The notes: generated by a model not told the origin, from the letters alone. 64,000 nucleotides of DNA from Oxyruncus cristatus (GCA_013399855.1 VXAY01003830.1:1614734-1678733), one strand, 5' to 3'. Numbered from the stretch's first letter, positions 1 to 13,317 are shown. Numbers and translations: made by a program.

Positions 1-830
1 TTATTGCTGAGGCTCAGAATTGTATGGCGATGTGATAATCTGTTTCCTCCTGAAGAATTAAAGCAGACTTAGGAAACACAGGAAAATTTCTCTTCATTTA
101 TTTGCATTCTGCAACAAATACTGTGAATTAGGCAAGCGGATATATTTAACTTGGGTATCTCTGAACAGTGAATTGTTAAAAATAGAGCTTTCTTTGTGGA
201 ACTCGGAAAAATAAATAGCCTCCGTGTGTCTTTTTTATTGCATGCACACTAATGTAATAGCTGCTTTGTGGAATAGTTGATACAAATATAACTGTTGGAA
301 AAAAAACAAGTTCATTTGCTCTGATATCCAGCTGTCTTCTACTAGGCAAATACAGATCTGACAGTATATAAGGATATCTCTTGTCAGTGTCTGATCCCCA
401 AACTGGATTAAGAATTGTCTTTTCTATTTGTCTTTCACCACTACACATACTGACTTATAATTTTGTTCTTTGTACCTTTCTCAAAATACACAGGAGAATA
501 AAGACCTTGAGTTACACTTAACCTACTGTATATTGCCTTGCACTGCATGGATACTTGACATCAGTTGTAGTAATACTCTCAATTCGAGAACATCTGTAAA
601 TTGACTGCCTGCCATTCTAACACACAAAGATTCTATACTCCTCTAGCTAACTTAGTGTATCTAAATAGTATTTACATTATCTTTATGCTTTAACCTTATA
701 TAACATCCTAATACAGCTTAAAATCCTTTGATACCTTCAGAAATAGTTACTAATTTTATGACTTTGTTTTCTTAGACCAAAGCAATGGTCTTAACATTGA
801 GAATGTTTTTCTTCTTTATAATTCAGTTTA

Positions 831-1480
831 TAGAATCATAGAACATCCTGAGTTGTAAGGAACCAATTAGGATCATCAAGTCCAACTCCTGGCCCTGTGC
901 AGGACACCCCAAGAGTCACACCACGTGCCTGAGAGTATCATCCAAATGCTTCTTGAAATCTGTCAGGCTTGGTGCTGTGACCGCTACCCTGGGCAGCCTG
1001 TTCCAGCACCCAACCACCCTCTGGGTGAAGAACCTTTTTCTGATGTCCAACCTAAACCTCCCCTGACACAACTTCAGTCATTACCTTGGGTCCTGTCACT
1101 GGTGACCATAGACAAAGGATCAGCGCCTGCCCCTCCTTTTCCCCTCACAAGGAAGTTGTAACTGTAATGAGGTCTTACCTCAGTTTCCTCTTCTCCAGGC
1201 TGAACAGACCAAGTGACCTCAGCTGCTCCTCATACGGCTTCCCCTCAAGGTCCTTCACCATCTTTGTTGTCCTCTTTTGGACACTCTCTAACAGCTTAAT
1301 ATCTTTCTTACATTGTCGTGCCCAAAACTGCACTCAATATTCAAGATGAGACCACACCAGTGCAGAGCAGAGCAGGACAATCCCCTCCCTTGACCGGCTG
1401 GCGATGCTTTGCCTGATGCCCCCAGGACATGGTTGGCTCTCCTGGCTGCCAGGGCACTGCTGACTCATATTCAGCTTGCC
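831..1480 (-). repeat. CR1 LINE fragment, 3' part
   Basis: Read on the - strand, the copy ends in the CR1 3' terminus (TAGAATCATAG on the + strand). The body has typical CR1 phrases such as CACCCAACCACCCTCTGGGTG. About 650 bases remain, 5' truncated as usual for CR1. It is closely related to the copy at 15.6-16.9 kb. The short open frames at 925-1349 are on the antisense strand and are not genes. Confidence 0.92.
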
Positions 1481-3337
1481 ATCATTCCTAACATAACATT
1501 TGCTTAACTTTCCTATGATACTTGCTGCTAGGAAAATGAAAAAGGAAAATTATCACAAGACCTTTTACAGAGGTGTGCCTGGGCTGAAGGCACATGATCA
1601 TGAGTGGAAACCTATACCTTCCTACTTCTTTGCTGATGCTTGCTAACATATGTTAAAACTCCTACACTTTAAAGAAACGTAAGAGACAAAAATGATTCTT
1701 AAATCTCACAAATGTGTTTTCCAACAGGGTAAAAAAGATAGTTTACAAGTATTTTTTTCTGTAAGATCTTTTTAGTAGTGACAGTAGTTATGTGAAGGGC
1801 AGTGGGAAATTCCATTACAAATCTGAAGTCTACAACTTCAGTCTGACTCCAATACAAATGTCTAATTCTTTCTCACAGTACTTTAGTAAAACAAACTAGT
1901 GTTTGTCTTTCTGTTCTTAATGCCTGATTTTGTCAATCACCTGAAGCTTAATTTTCTTAGCTATTCTCCAGGTTTTTGTTAAGTGGCACTGCCAAAAGTA
2001 CAGTAAATTAGCTTTGAAGAAGAGTTGTAAGAAAAACAAAGATTATGTTGCATTCAGCAGAACTGATTTCAAAAAGTAGTAATAAGAGTTAATGTAATTA
2101 CTCAATTCTTTTGTTAACATTGTATAGGGATTCAATGAAAATGTCACAGAGGGTAACATTTTCTATATGGTGAAATGGAAGACCAAATGATAAAATGGAG
2201 TTTCATGCCACTGTGAAATCTGCCATAAACTTCATCTGTTGGCTGTAATGTCCTGTGTATATTATTTATTTGACTTATAACAAGAATGTCTGAATGTGAG
2301 GTTGATAACATTGGTGTATTTAACATGCTCTTTCCAGTGACCATTGAGGGTGCAGGTAAATTGGATCTGTATATTGCACAGAACTCAAATAAGGATAGAA
2401 ACACACCTTTTTATTAATAAATAAATAGAAAATATTTTAAGCAGTTCTATTCTTCAAGTATTTCCAATGAGAACAACTTCATTTTACTGCTTCAGAAAAT
2501 TAAAGCTGTAAATATACGAATTCTGTCCATATTAGAGCACACTGCAGAAACACCCAGTTTTGTGGTTGTGCAGATTACTTTAACAATGACTTCTTGAATA
2601 CTTGACTTTGATTTATTAGTTCTCTTGTTTATTCTTAGAGAAAAATAATGTACATCAGATATCAAAGTTAATGTCTTAGACCATGAATTACAATGAATAG
2701 TAGCATATGGTATTTTTATTTTCTGTAAAGCAAACTATTTTTCATAACTTTGCCAAATAAAAACTCCCACTTGCTATATAACGTCGTAATGTTTAATAAC
2801 TAAAGCATTGCCTTTCCAACAGCTTTTGGATACTTATTTAAAAATACCAGATATTTTTAATACTTAAGGCTAAATCAAGCTGAAAAAACAGATTAAGATA
2901 ATTAAAGGACAGTGGTTAAAGTTGAGTTAGTTTAGCTGATAGTGGTAACAAATTTTATAGAATATCAAACTGTCTGTTTGGGAGGTATAAGCATTATGTC
3001 TGAAGCAGCATTGAAGTTAATTCTATTCTGCCTATTGCACAAAGAGCAATCAGTTTTCCTGGCTGTTTGCCAGTTATAATTCCACAGATGATGTGGTTCT
3101 CCAAATTTTTACTGCACAGCTCATGCAACATGTTGTGTGATGCATGATGCAACATCACAGAAAACAGCAAGTTCCAAGCATTGTCTGAAAGACTAATGAT
3201 GGCTGTTGCTCAAATTATGCAATGTATTCTTAGCAGTTCTTATGTTTTCCTCTAGTGCAAAAAGAACGTTAGATATGAAGTAAGCTTTTGTTTGTAGTGC
3301 TAAAAGCCTAATGGAAATGTTCAAAGTCTTAGGTTTC

Positions 3338-3430
3338 ATAGTTTACAGCCAGATGGGACTATCAAATCACTTGATCCGAAAGTCTGTTCGTCATAGGGCA
3401 CATAAATTTGTTCAGAGACCTCTGTCTGAG
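3338..3430 (-). repeat. Old CR1/L3-like LINE 3' fragment
   Basis: TTTCATAGTTTACAGCCAGA, followed by GGGACTATCAAATCACTTGA and CATAAATTTGTTCAGAG, resembles the 3' end of an ancient amniote CR1/L3-type LINE in antisense. It is diverged and short. Confidence 0.5.
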
Positions 3431-4999
3431 TCCCAGATTTCAGTACAGTGAATTTAAATGTAGACTCTGACAGTTAGTTTTCCTGCTAACACAGGTAGAA
3501 AATGGAACAGCAGTTGCCATCAGTCTCACATCTGTCCTGGTGTGTGCTACAGAGGCTATGCTGCTGGAGGTGGGTGTAGCGTGTAAGTTTAGAACATCCT
3601 GTTAGAAGACTGTAGTCTTGTCTTGATGTTCAGTTGAAGAAAACTGCTTTCATATGCTTGGAATCCACATTTTTTGTTGATGAAGTAGTGACCATAAAAC
3701 CATGGTCTGCTCAGCTCTGGAACTTGACAAAGACACAAGGTAGTGGAGCTGTTCTGTTACTCCATGGCAATGTAATGGAATACTTTGTCTTTCTTTGCTG
3801 CACTAGGATGTTATAACAAATATAATAATGATAAATTTCAGCAGCTTGTACCTAGCATGAGTACAGGGGAATTTTATCTCATCTTCTTGTTCTGGTCTAG
3901 CAGTAACAGCATAAAATCACAGCTGTTTACCAAGTTACTTGTTTTTAAAAATCTACTGTAAACTCTGTTACCTCTTCCTGAGGCTGCTGCTCCTTTTCTT
4001 GGAGGCTGTGTTTCCAGTGAAACAGGTAGCTCCTTTTCCTTCTTTTCCTCTGCTGTAGCATCTACTGCTTATTTATGAAAGGGAGGGACCAATCTCTTGT
4101 TACTGGCTGGCTTTTTGTCTTTCCTAATACTTTCTCACTCTCTCTCTTTTCTACGTAGTTCTTTACTTAATATTTGACAATTGAGCAGTCAAGCTGCTGG
4201 ACCAATAATCTGTTGTTCTTACATGAACTATTATGCTTTCTTATTACTATATAACTGTTTCTGCAACTGGAATAACGGAAGCCCAGTTTAATGTCTTAAT
4301 TGTTTAAAAAAAAATCAAAGAAAAAAACCCTGAATACTTCTGTCATACCCATATAATAAATTTGAGCTTCTGAATGTATCTTGCTTCATTTTCTCCAAAA
4401 ATAAATATGACATTTAGTGAATCAAATTCCATGCCAAAGATGAAGTATTTGAACTCATTCATTCAGTCTGGATTTCTAGACCCACTCAACAGAATGTAAA
4501 ATATTCTCGACCTACCTTGAATCTATTCACATTGTCCATGGCCACGGTATGTTCTATTAATTCTTTAGATGATTTAGCAAAATAGCAAATTCTTCATGTT
4601 GCATTTAATTTTTTAAGAATGGCAACTATTAACTTGTTAATGAAATTTACTGAAAATAATATCACAGGCTGTGGTAGGTGTAGAAGGCTGTTTTAGTAAT
4701 TTTGAGCAACTGTAAACCAATGTTAAAATACTTCAATCAGTGTATTAGAGTTGCATTAGATTAAATCTGATGGATTATGTCTCATCTTTCATGTACGTAA
4801 GTAGTAGTTTAAAATATAATTTTTTGGATAAGGCTTTTTACAAAGAAACTTCAACCTAATAATTCCTGGCAAATTGTGACAATTTCGTCAATTAATCATA
4901 GGGTCAGTAACCTATATAACACTTTTTATCTCCCTGATTAGGTAGTTTTCCTTTTATTAAAAAGAGAATTGCAATTGGTGGTTTAGTATTCCAAACGAC

Positions 5000-5115
5000 C
5001 TTGGAGCTCTGTCTGAATGTGCTCCTTGTCTGAATGTGCTCCTGGGTAACTGGCCATAGGTGGCCCTACTTTACCTCCAAAGGTCCCTTCCAAGACCAAC
5101 CATTCTGTGGTTGAC
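5000..5115 (+). repeat. CR1 3' end fragment with internal tandem duplication
   Basis: AAGGTCCCTTCCAAGACCAA followed by CCATTCTGTGG is the CR1 3' terminal sequence in sense orientation. Just upstream, TGTCTGAATGTGCTCCT occurs twice in tandem. Confidence 0.6.
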
Positions 5116-5244
5116 TAAAAGAAAGATAAATGAGTACTGCCAACAAAGGACACGTTCTTAATCCTTATTCTAATTGTCGATCACGAATCCTTTTTAAAAA
5201 TATTTTATGTCACAGCTTGTACAAATGACATTATAAACCCCCCC

Positions 5245-5505
5245 TCCATTTTCTTTTTTTTTTTTTTTCCCTGGCTTCCAGGTCAAATTTACTCAGATTA
5301 ACACTAAACAGATGTTAATCTGTCTGCACTGAAAATTCTTTCTGAAATCTGCAAGTTGAAGTTTTTTTGTTTGTTTGTTTGTTTTGTTGTTGTTGTTGCC
5401 AGGTTTTTTGTGTGTGTGGGTTTTTTTGTTTTGTTTAGGTTTTTTGTTTTGTTTTGTGTTGTTTGTTTGTGTGGGGGTTTTTTTGTTTTTTTTTTTTTTT
5501 TTTAA
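5245..5505 (+). repeat. T-rich / (TTTG)n low-complexity tract
   Basis: A T18-20 run, then GTTTGTTTGTTTG, TTGTTGTTGTTG and repeated T/G runs, ending in a long T run near 5,485-5,503. This is simple sequence in a CORIN intron with no coding capacity. Confidence 0.85.
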
Positions 5506-5929
5506 CTAATATATTATTACCAGTAGAACTATGAAAAGACTTCTTAGTGAATCATAATCCTGTCAAGGACAATATTAAACAAAGAAACAAGTGAATTTTT
5601 TTCAAATTCAGTGAATAGCTTCAACACGGGAAAAAAGGTTGAAAAGTCACGTTATTTGTTTCAACTTTTTAAAATGAAACATGTAAAATTTTATTACAAA
5701 ACAATATTTTTCTCTAAAATGTGTCCTTCATATTTTTTAAAATTAAAACCTAACTGACCTTAAATGACGGGCTTTACATTTAATTTGAAGTTGAATTAAG
5801 ACTTCCAGCTAAGAAAATCTAGATTTTATTTGAAGTTTTAAATTTAGATGGTCCCAAATGGTCTTTTTTAAGTTTAGCTACAAAATCATACTTTATGAGA
5901 CCTAGAATTTACAAACTCAAGCAACTGAG

Positions 5930-6516
5930 TGTCGTGGTGTAATGCCAGCCGGCAGTTCAGCCCCACGCAGCCACTTGTTGACTCCTCGCAGTGGGATGGG
6001 GAGACAACCAGGAAAAGTGAGAAAACTTGTGGACTGAGATAAAGACAGATTAATAGGTAAAGCAAAAGCCACACATACAAGCAAAGCAAAACAAAGAATT
6101 CATTCACCACTTTTCTTTGAGCAGGGGTGTATTCAGCCCTCTCCAGGGAAACAAGAGTCCTTCACATGTAATGTTGACTTGGGAAGACAAATGCCATCAC
6201 TCCAAACACTCCCTCCTCCCCTTCCTCCTCCTTCCTTGTGCTTTACATACTGAACATTATGCCATATGGTATGGAATCCCCCTTTGGAGAGTTGGGGTCA
6301 GCTGTCCTGGCTGCATCCCCTACTGAGTCCTTGTGCACTCCCAGCCCTCTCTCCGGTGAGGTGGGGTGAGGAGCAGAACAGGCCTTGACTCTTTGTAAGC
6401 ACTGCTCAGCAAGAATAAAACCAACCCACTATTATCAACAGTTTTCAGCACAAATCCAAAACACAGTCCCACACTAGCTACGGAGAATTACCTCTATCCT
6501 TGCCAAAACCAGCACA
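5930..6516 (-). mobile_element. Endogenous retrovirus solo LTR
   Basis: The ~590-base block begins TGTCGTGGTG and ends CCAAAACCAGCACA, i.e. TG...CA termini. Internal landmarks match a common avian ERV LTR: CATATGGTATGGAAT, CAGCTGTCCTGGCTG, GCCTTGACTCTTTG and CACTAGCTAC. On the - strand a degenerate TATA-like TATGTAAA and an ATTAAT near the poly(A) position follow LTR order, so transcription would run on the - strand. Flanks CTGAG and CAGAG could be a decayed 5-bp target duplication. No internal gag/pol sequence is next to it. Confidence 0.8.
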
Positions 6517-7999
6517 CAGAGACAAAGCAAGTAAAATTGTTGGTAGGGTTGGCTAGTTTATCAGTTAGAACATAAGACTAAGGGATTTTGAAACCTGGAA
6601 ATATCACAGTGATTACCTACTTCCTGCCAGAAATGGTAAGAACTATTAAATCGTACATGTTTGAGTTTTCTATCAATGTGATGAAACTTTTTAATTTCCA
6701 TTTTCTGTTTCAATATGTTTTCACATTAAAATTTCACATTTCTCTGATTTTGATGCTGTAAAAATCAAGGTTTTGATCTTTTATTTTATATTCTACGGCA
6801 TGGCTGTGGCTGTAGAGAATTCTGCTCAAGACCAAGAATCATCTTAACCAGTAAGTACAGACAGGAAACAGATGCTGTGGCAGCTCAGAAATGGGCCTAA
6901 TTTGTTTTAAATTACTGCCCATACATGCATTATTTATTGCTTTCTGGAATAACTCAAGGCTTCCTTTTTCAAGCCTGCTGTCACATGAAGCTTACAACAA
7001 TGGAATTATAGAAGCTAAACAGATGCATGTTATTGTCACTTTGAAGGGAGAAGTTATCCAGTTTATGGATTATACATTATTCTAAACTTGCAATTTAATA
7101 CATTTGACTGAGTTTTCCAGAATGGAATAGGGAGAATACAGTATCCCAAACTGTTACAAACAGAATGACAAACTTCATAAACTAAAATTAGTCCCTGCCT
7201 TCTATTTTTACTTTATTTTTCATTATAATTTAGCATGCAAGTCATATTGCTCCTTGTGTTCCAACATAAACTTTGACTGTTGTGCACAGTGATCAGCAGG
7301 TAGCAGGCTTGAATGCTTTTTTATTTAATATTTCCATTGTACAACTTATCTAATGAAGCATTACTTTTCCCCACAGTGAGCACATTTATAATGTAGCACG
7401 CAGACTGGATTTTTCTTTTTTAATTCTAAAAAGTCCTCTCTTAAACACTCATAAGGGAATCGATAGCTTGAAATTAAATGTATTAAAGGAATGTTCTAAT
7501 TTTGAAGTTGAAATTGAAAAATAAGAAAATTGGAAGGTTGGAATTTCCCACTTGGGTAGACATAAGTGCTACTGTAAATTGAAATGTCTTGCTTTTTGAT
7601 TTTATGAGTGACTGATTTTATAGATTATTGATTTTTTAAATTGACTTAGATTAAAGGAAACTTTTTAGATTAAAGAAATTAAATATGTTAGAATTTTATG
7701 TTCATTAGATTTAGCAGACATTTTTCTCTGAAAAACAAGACTAACTTGGCTGCGACACAAGCTGTACAGTGACCTGAAACTGGAAATGGAATTCTAGAAG
7801 GAGTAAAGATGTAGTTCAAACTTGCAAGAAGTGGTATAGAACAGTGGCATAAATATCTGGAAAAATCAGAAAAGCCAGGAATATTAAACAAAGCAAACAA
7901 ACAAAGAAAAAAGCAAAGCAAACAAGTAAAAAACCAAAGCAAAAGCATAAAGAAACCTTTGGAAATCATATTATGTTTCTAAAGTGGCAACAACTTAAG

Positions 8000-9150
8000 A
8001 AATGGGGCTAGAGTAAGAAAATAATAGGTAATAAAGTGCTTTTCATGGTAGCTAGTTTTGTTGAAATTCATCCAAGTGCATTTAAAATTTATGGCTATGG
8101 TGGATTTCCATTATGGCTGACAGTAATGGTACCTACAGTTTCAAAAGTTATGAGAGAATGGAGGAAACTATTTGGTGTGCCATCTTTCATTAAAAAGGAT
8201 AGAAGAAGAAGATGCAGAGATTTACAGACTAGTTGCCTAGCTTCAATTACCAACAAATATTTACAGAAGTATAAGGTCTTAATGACAGACAGAGTGTATT
8301 TATCAGTAACGAATCATGTCAGAGTCCCTCAATTTATTCCTTGAAATAGCAGAGATACAGTGGATGGGGAAGAAACTGTAGATGTGATATAACTTTCACA
8401 CTATGTGAAATTACTTTTGAATTAAATAAGGAGATATGGACAAAGATAAAATTGTATGAGACTTGATGATTCATTGTCAAACCATAAAGGTGTACTGGTA
8501 GGGGGCTAGACACATCCTAATGTGCCTGGAGTGATAGTGGTGGTGTGAGTCATTCAGAAGAGCGAGTGGAGAGCATGCTTGATAATTTCTCACTCAGCAA
8601 CCGCTGGGAAGATCTGATACCATTTTGGAGAACAGAATTAGAATTTAAAAATTTTTTTACAGACTGGAGAAGTGGCCTGAATTAACCAGGAATGTTTATG
8701 TGCAATCCCTCTGGAGTATTCAGTTTGTGTTAGATTTTGACTAGATGAGGAGAGTTCAGAATAAGTCACAGGAATGACCAGAGACCTAGAAAGCATGGTA
8801 AATGAGAAGGGTTGGAAATTATGGGTGGTCAGTCAGGGGGAGGTATAGGAGCCTTGGAATAAGTAAAAGGTTGCTGCAAAACGCAAGGAGTAACCTGTTC
8901 TCCATTTCCAATGGAAATAAGACAGAGTAATGAGCTTAAAAGACAGCTAGGCAGATTTAGAACAAGCATTAGAAAAACATTGCTTGCATGTATTGCCTTG
9001 AAAGGCTGAGGATTCTCCCTCATTAGAGTTATGTACAAAGAGGGCAGAACAAAATCCGTCAGGATTTAGGTATGGTTGATCTTATTTTGAATTAGGGGAA
9101 TGGATCAGATGGCCTCATAAGATTTCTTTCATCTGAACTTTCTGATAGTT
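8000..9150 (+). repeat. Ancient LINE (CR1/L3-like) ORF2 remnant and 3' end
   Basis: An open frame around 8,036-8,344 contains PSFIKKDRRRRCRDLQTSCL, recognisable as the decayed reverse-transcriptase segment with a K-K-D-x-x-x-x-x-Y-R-P-like pattern. Downstream DNA ends near 9,150 in GGATCAGATGGCCTCATAAG, which resembles the 3' end of old CR1/L3 elements. The frame is broken after 8,341. It is not a host gene. Boundaries are approximate. Confidence 0.6.
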
Positions 9151-9825
9151 AACTGTTTAGTGAAAGAAAATCTTGTGGAAGAATTTTTTCATACATCCTA
9201 ATTCCATTTCATTCTTGAAAGCAGTGCAGAGGACCTAATGAAAATCTACATGAAAGTCATACTTATCTTTTACCACTAAGCCTGGTATTTCTAGCACTTC
9301 AAATGTAGAGGAGAAAAACAATCATAAAATGTTGCTGTTTGTTGTGCATCTATTTTAAACTTACTTAAATATGGCACTTTTCATATAGTTTTCGAGAGGC
9401 CCATAGGCTGGGACTACAGGAAACCTAAAGTATTTCCTTTGAGTGTTCTGTTTGAGTAGTTTGAGCTCAGAAATTCTAGCACAGCTCTTTTGGATATAAA
9501 GATTTACTCCAGATATTAGACACATGAGACAATTAAATTTTTGTGGTCTGTTCAGATTCTTAGAACCCCAGGGGTTTAAAAATGATATTGCAGTACACTG
9601 ATAGTTTAATCCAAAAAGCACCACGAGATGTTATAAAGTCATGCTGGTGCAGGCAGGATTTGTATGTTATCTTGGAAACCTGATGAGGGATCTGGTCCAA
9701 AAATCACCACTCAAAAGGTGTGAATTATCATTACCACAGTATGAATGTCTTAAGTTTGCAGATATCACTAATAAACCTACTGAAGTAATGTAGATATTTC
9801 AGACATCTACATGTAGATATTGTTT

Positions 9826-9877
9826 GGACTCTGTGATCTCGGAGGTCTTTTCCAACCTAGTTGATTCTGTGATTCAG
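9826..9877 (+). repeat. CR1 3' end stub
   Basis: GGAGGTCTTTTCCAACCTAG then TTGATTCTGTGATTC is the CR1 3' terminus in sense orientation. Only about 50 bases are left. Confidence 0.65.
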
Positions 9878-9998
9878 CGACTGTACCTTAGTGTTAAAAT
9901 ATGCTCTGATGTGTGTAAAGTCTGTTCTAGTAACTTGGCCTTTTTTAAGATTCAGCTCTTCAGTGTAGGTACTGGTCACTACAGTGTTGTACTGTGCA

Positions 9999-10502
9999 AC
10001 AGAGTCATAAAATCCACATCTGGAGGACACCTAGTTCACCCCCTATTTGAAGCAAGACTATTGCCAAAATGAGGTCAGCTCAACCACTGCTCTGTTTAAC
10101 CAAGACTTGAAAACCTTGATAGATTGGAATTTTACAGTTTCTCTGTTCCAGAGCTGCTTCACCTTCCTAGTGGAAAAGTATTTCCTTTTCATCTGCTATG
10201 AATCTCCAAAGCTGCAACTCTAGGCCATTTCCCCTGTGTTTTTCCATGCAGCACTTTTGGAAAAATTTGTTTCTATCATGTTTTAACTCCTCTTCAAGTA
10301 GTTGCAGGTTGTTATTTAATTGTCCCTTAGCTTTCTCTTCAGAATAAGCAAGTCCAGTTGCCTCAAATCCTACTTGTGCATCAGTGACAGAGTCCCCCAG
10401 AAAATTTGAAAGCCATCTGTGTGATCCTTTCCAGTTTTTGAATATCCTCTTAAACTGAGGCACCTCAAAACTGCACACTGTGTTCCAGTATAAATGGTTT
10501 CA
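9999..10502 (-). repeat. Older CR1 LINE fragment
   Basis: On the - strand this ends with GAACTAGGTGTCCTCCAGAT and TTTTATGACTCTG, the CR1 3' end. Upstream it follows the usual CR1 order (AAACACAGGGGAAATGGCCT, then CTCTGGAACAG). The 103-residue frame at 10167-10478 is part of this element and not a gene. Confidence 0.75.
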
Positions 10503-13194
10503 GTCAACAAACACTGTTTCAATTTTGCCTTTTGTTGCAGCACAGGTAATAATTAAAAATCTACATCAAGTTTCTGAACAAAACTGTTCTGGTACATGCA
10601 AACTAAAGGGCAAAAAAGAAAACTGCAGAGAAGTGAAAGAGCGATCTGAAAGTGTTTAATAAAAAAAATCTTTGCTTGGTTTGCCTCTAATTCTGAAAGA
10701 TATTGCAACTTGAGCAGGCCATGGAAGTATAAAACTAGCAGGAGAGCCAATTTTGAACTTGAAGCTCGATGTGTAAAGGTAATTACAACCTTGTTTTTTA
10801 AGAGTCTGAGAAGCTCTGTAAAGCCAAATATTCTTGTAAATTTTGAGTTCAGGTGGCTCTGTCCATTGAAACATCCTTCTTCCCTTTTCTTTAGAATGTG
10901 TCTACTAAGAAGAAGTTGTGTGCTATATAGCTTCAAGAGGAACTGAGTAGAATCTGCTGCCTGCTGTGTTTCTGGAGCACAGGATGGGTCTGCCTAAAAT
11001 AATTCTCTATTGCTCCACCTCGCTCCTTTTCTCTGAGTGATTTGTAGTCCCTGATATAATGTAATCTCCTGGCCCAGCAGCCCCTCTGAAAGTCCCACAT
11101 TCAGAAGCTCACACCAGCCCAAGTCTTTAATACTAACATTTTTAGCTTATGTTCTCTCATTCTCTGGCAATTCTGGGTAAGCTCTGGTCTCTACACAAAT
11201 GCTATCCGTTGTCTCCGTCCTTCTTCATCTAGAAATTATGATCTTAGGTCCCCTTCATTCTGGTTATTTCTAATTAAATAAATGAAAGGAGACAAGTGGC
11301 AGCCCTTGCCTATCTGAAAGAAAAACTTTTATAAACAGCATCAAGGGGGTTACACTATAAATATTCATATAAGGCATTCCGAAGACATAAGGGAACTGGG
11401 TTTGAGTGTAGTATATCAAGATGTCACCACCAAGGAAAAAAGGTATAGCCAGAATCTTACTTTTAACTAAGTATAATACATTGTATAAATAATTCTAAAA
11501 TTTCATACAGGTGTAAGTGTCTTGTAGGTCGTTACCTTGATTTAGGAGTATGTATCTCCTTAATGATGATTATATCATCACTGTAAGCTGTAAGTCAGAC
11601 TGCAGGTCTCAGCAAAAAAATCTGGTATGTGGGATAATATGGATCTGGATCCATCAAATGACATGATATTTGTCCCTTTTGAACATTTTTGAGTTACATA
11701 TTTTATAGATCAGACACTGTTTACAACTGCATAAAATGTCACTGTACACATTTAAGCAACAGTGAACATTACTGCTCACCGAAGATCATAAGGCAGAACG
11801 TCATCTTCAGAAAAGAAGCTTGTATATGTTTGGTGGGAAAAAGAGTGAGAGATGTGGATATGAAGAGAGGAGAGCTTTATGTGTTTTCTATAAGCAGGTG
11901 CTGAGAAAGAAAACCCTTTTTACAGCAAGCAGCTTTCTCAAAATGAGTTAAAACCACAGTCTTTAAAAATGCTTTTTAGTATCTGCCTGCACATTCTGGT
12001 TAGTAGATCATGGAATGATATTTGCTTAATATGCCCAGAGAAGGTTCTGAAAAATAAGTCATGTAACAGGCAAAATCCAAGTCCGTGACCTCAAAGCCTA
12101 GTTTTTTTCTGCCAGCCCTGTTGAAAACATTTCCATATGGCTACACTGAAAACTTTACATAAAACAGAATTCTTTGATCTCTGTTAATTTATGCAATCAA
12201 GTGGATAAAGAATGCTGAAGTTTTGTAAAGATTTAAAAAGAGATACAGTCAGTACTGAAAATTGAACATAGAGACAAACTAGTAACCTGGCATTCCTAGG
12301 TACTGTCATGAGTTTTGGGTTCAGAGACCAGTTTTAGGACATACTGGTTTTTCTGAACTTCTCTCATTCTCTTTTCTGTGAGATAGGATTTAGAACTTGG
12401 CCTTTGACCAGTGTTCAGGAGAGCAATCACTGAAATTCCTCGTCATTGACAGGGATTGATGGCTAATCGTGGATGGTTCTGTGCTGGAAAGTTGCACAAC
12501 TTGTAAAGCCATTTAGAAATGCACTCCCTTTTTCCATTTGGCAATCAAGATTTAGTAAAATAGCAATTTCTTCAGGGGCTTGAATCTATCAGGCAGTAAT
12601 TAGACTGAAGAAGTGGATATATGTAAATATCTCCTGGTGAACTGTTCTAACTTACACTCATATACTTGTTCATTTGCTGCAGAAGGACAGGTTTGTCATC
12701 ATCACCCATGATTTGTTCTGTTTCACAAAACAGACAGTTTTGATTTAGAGATACTTTCAAGTGTTATTAACAAGACCAAGACTGCTCTTTACTGTTAAAT
12801 TTTAATGGATTTCCAAAGGCAGAAATTTCCACCACTTTTACATACGAAGATCTATTATTTTATATTTTTGGAGGCAAGAAGCTGTTAAAACAGTACGAGT
12901 GTGTGCACTGCAGTAAATGCCACCAGAAGGCTCCTGCTGTTCCCGATTTGGAAAATAGTTTGGTTTCAGAAAGTTTGTCTAGTTTGTCGGAAAATACAGA
13001 GTGGCAGTCATACATTGGCTGGCCTGGCTTCTCAGGGTGATTTCATTCTCCTATGTATCTGCCACACATGGCTTTGCCATAACATTCAGCTGTGTATCTT
13101 TGGAGTAAACAGGGGGCATTAGGACCTCTTCGCCTTCTTAGCTGTGACACAGAAACCTACTGGAAGTTCAATCAATGTCTTTCATTTCTTTCAG

Positions 13195-13317
13195 AGGACC
13201 ATCCAAAACAGAAATTGTAGTAGAGAATGAGGAAATGCAACACCAAAAATGGCTGAATCTGCACTCCAATTGGAAGAATAAAAATGCATCCACTTTACAC
13301 GCTCTTCTAGTGAATGG
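13195..13317 (+). CDS. CORIN: CORIN exon: C-terminal half of SRCR domain
   Basis: After a pyrimidine tract ending TTTCAG, 40 codons read [12 protein letters not shown]...LHALLVN, then GG before GTAAGT. The part [12 protein letters not shown] matches human corin WLTLHSNWESLN. The first base completes a split codon. An alternative acceptor two bases later (13197) is possible because the exon begins AG, so the first residue is uncertain. The acidic stretch before WL appears two residues longer than in human. Confidence 0.9.

Larger units (their letters stand above)
1..13194 (+). other. CORIN intron upstream of the SRCR exon (incomplete)
   Basis: AT-rich non-coding DNA holding the CR1 copies, the solo LTR, the old LINE and the T/G tract listed separately. 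I searched it for the preceding SRCR exon (human ...HHVCADGWQEILSQLACKQMG) and for LDL-receptor repeats and found none. The intron probably starts before the window. Confidence 0.7.

Noticed and set aside
925..1349. Overlapping + strand open frames.
   Set aside because: They are antisense to a CR1 element; same for the frames at 15,639-16,443.
3523..3591. Possible upstream CORIN SRCR exon: the frame reads VCATEAMLLEVGVACK, with VCA and ACK spaced as in human corin.
   Set aside because: The conserved Trp and the following QMG are absent, no plausible splice sites flank it, and the rest of the frame has no similarity. Probably chance.
10167..10478. 103-codon - strand frame with an acidic, lysine-rich composition.
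   Set aside because: It lies fully inside an old CR1 copy and continues into its 3' end.
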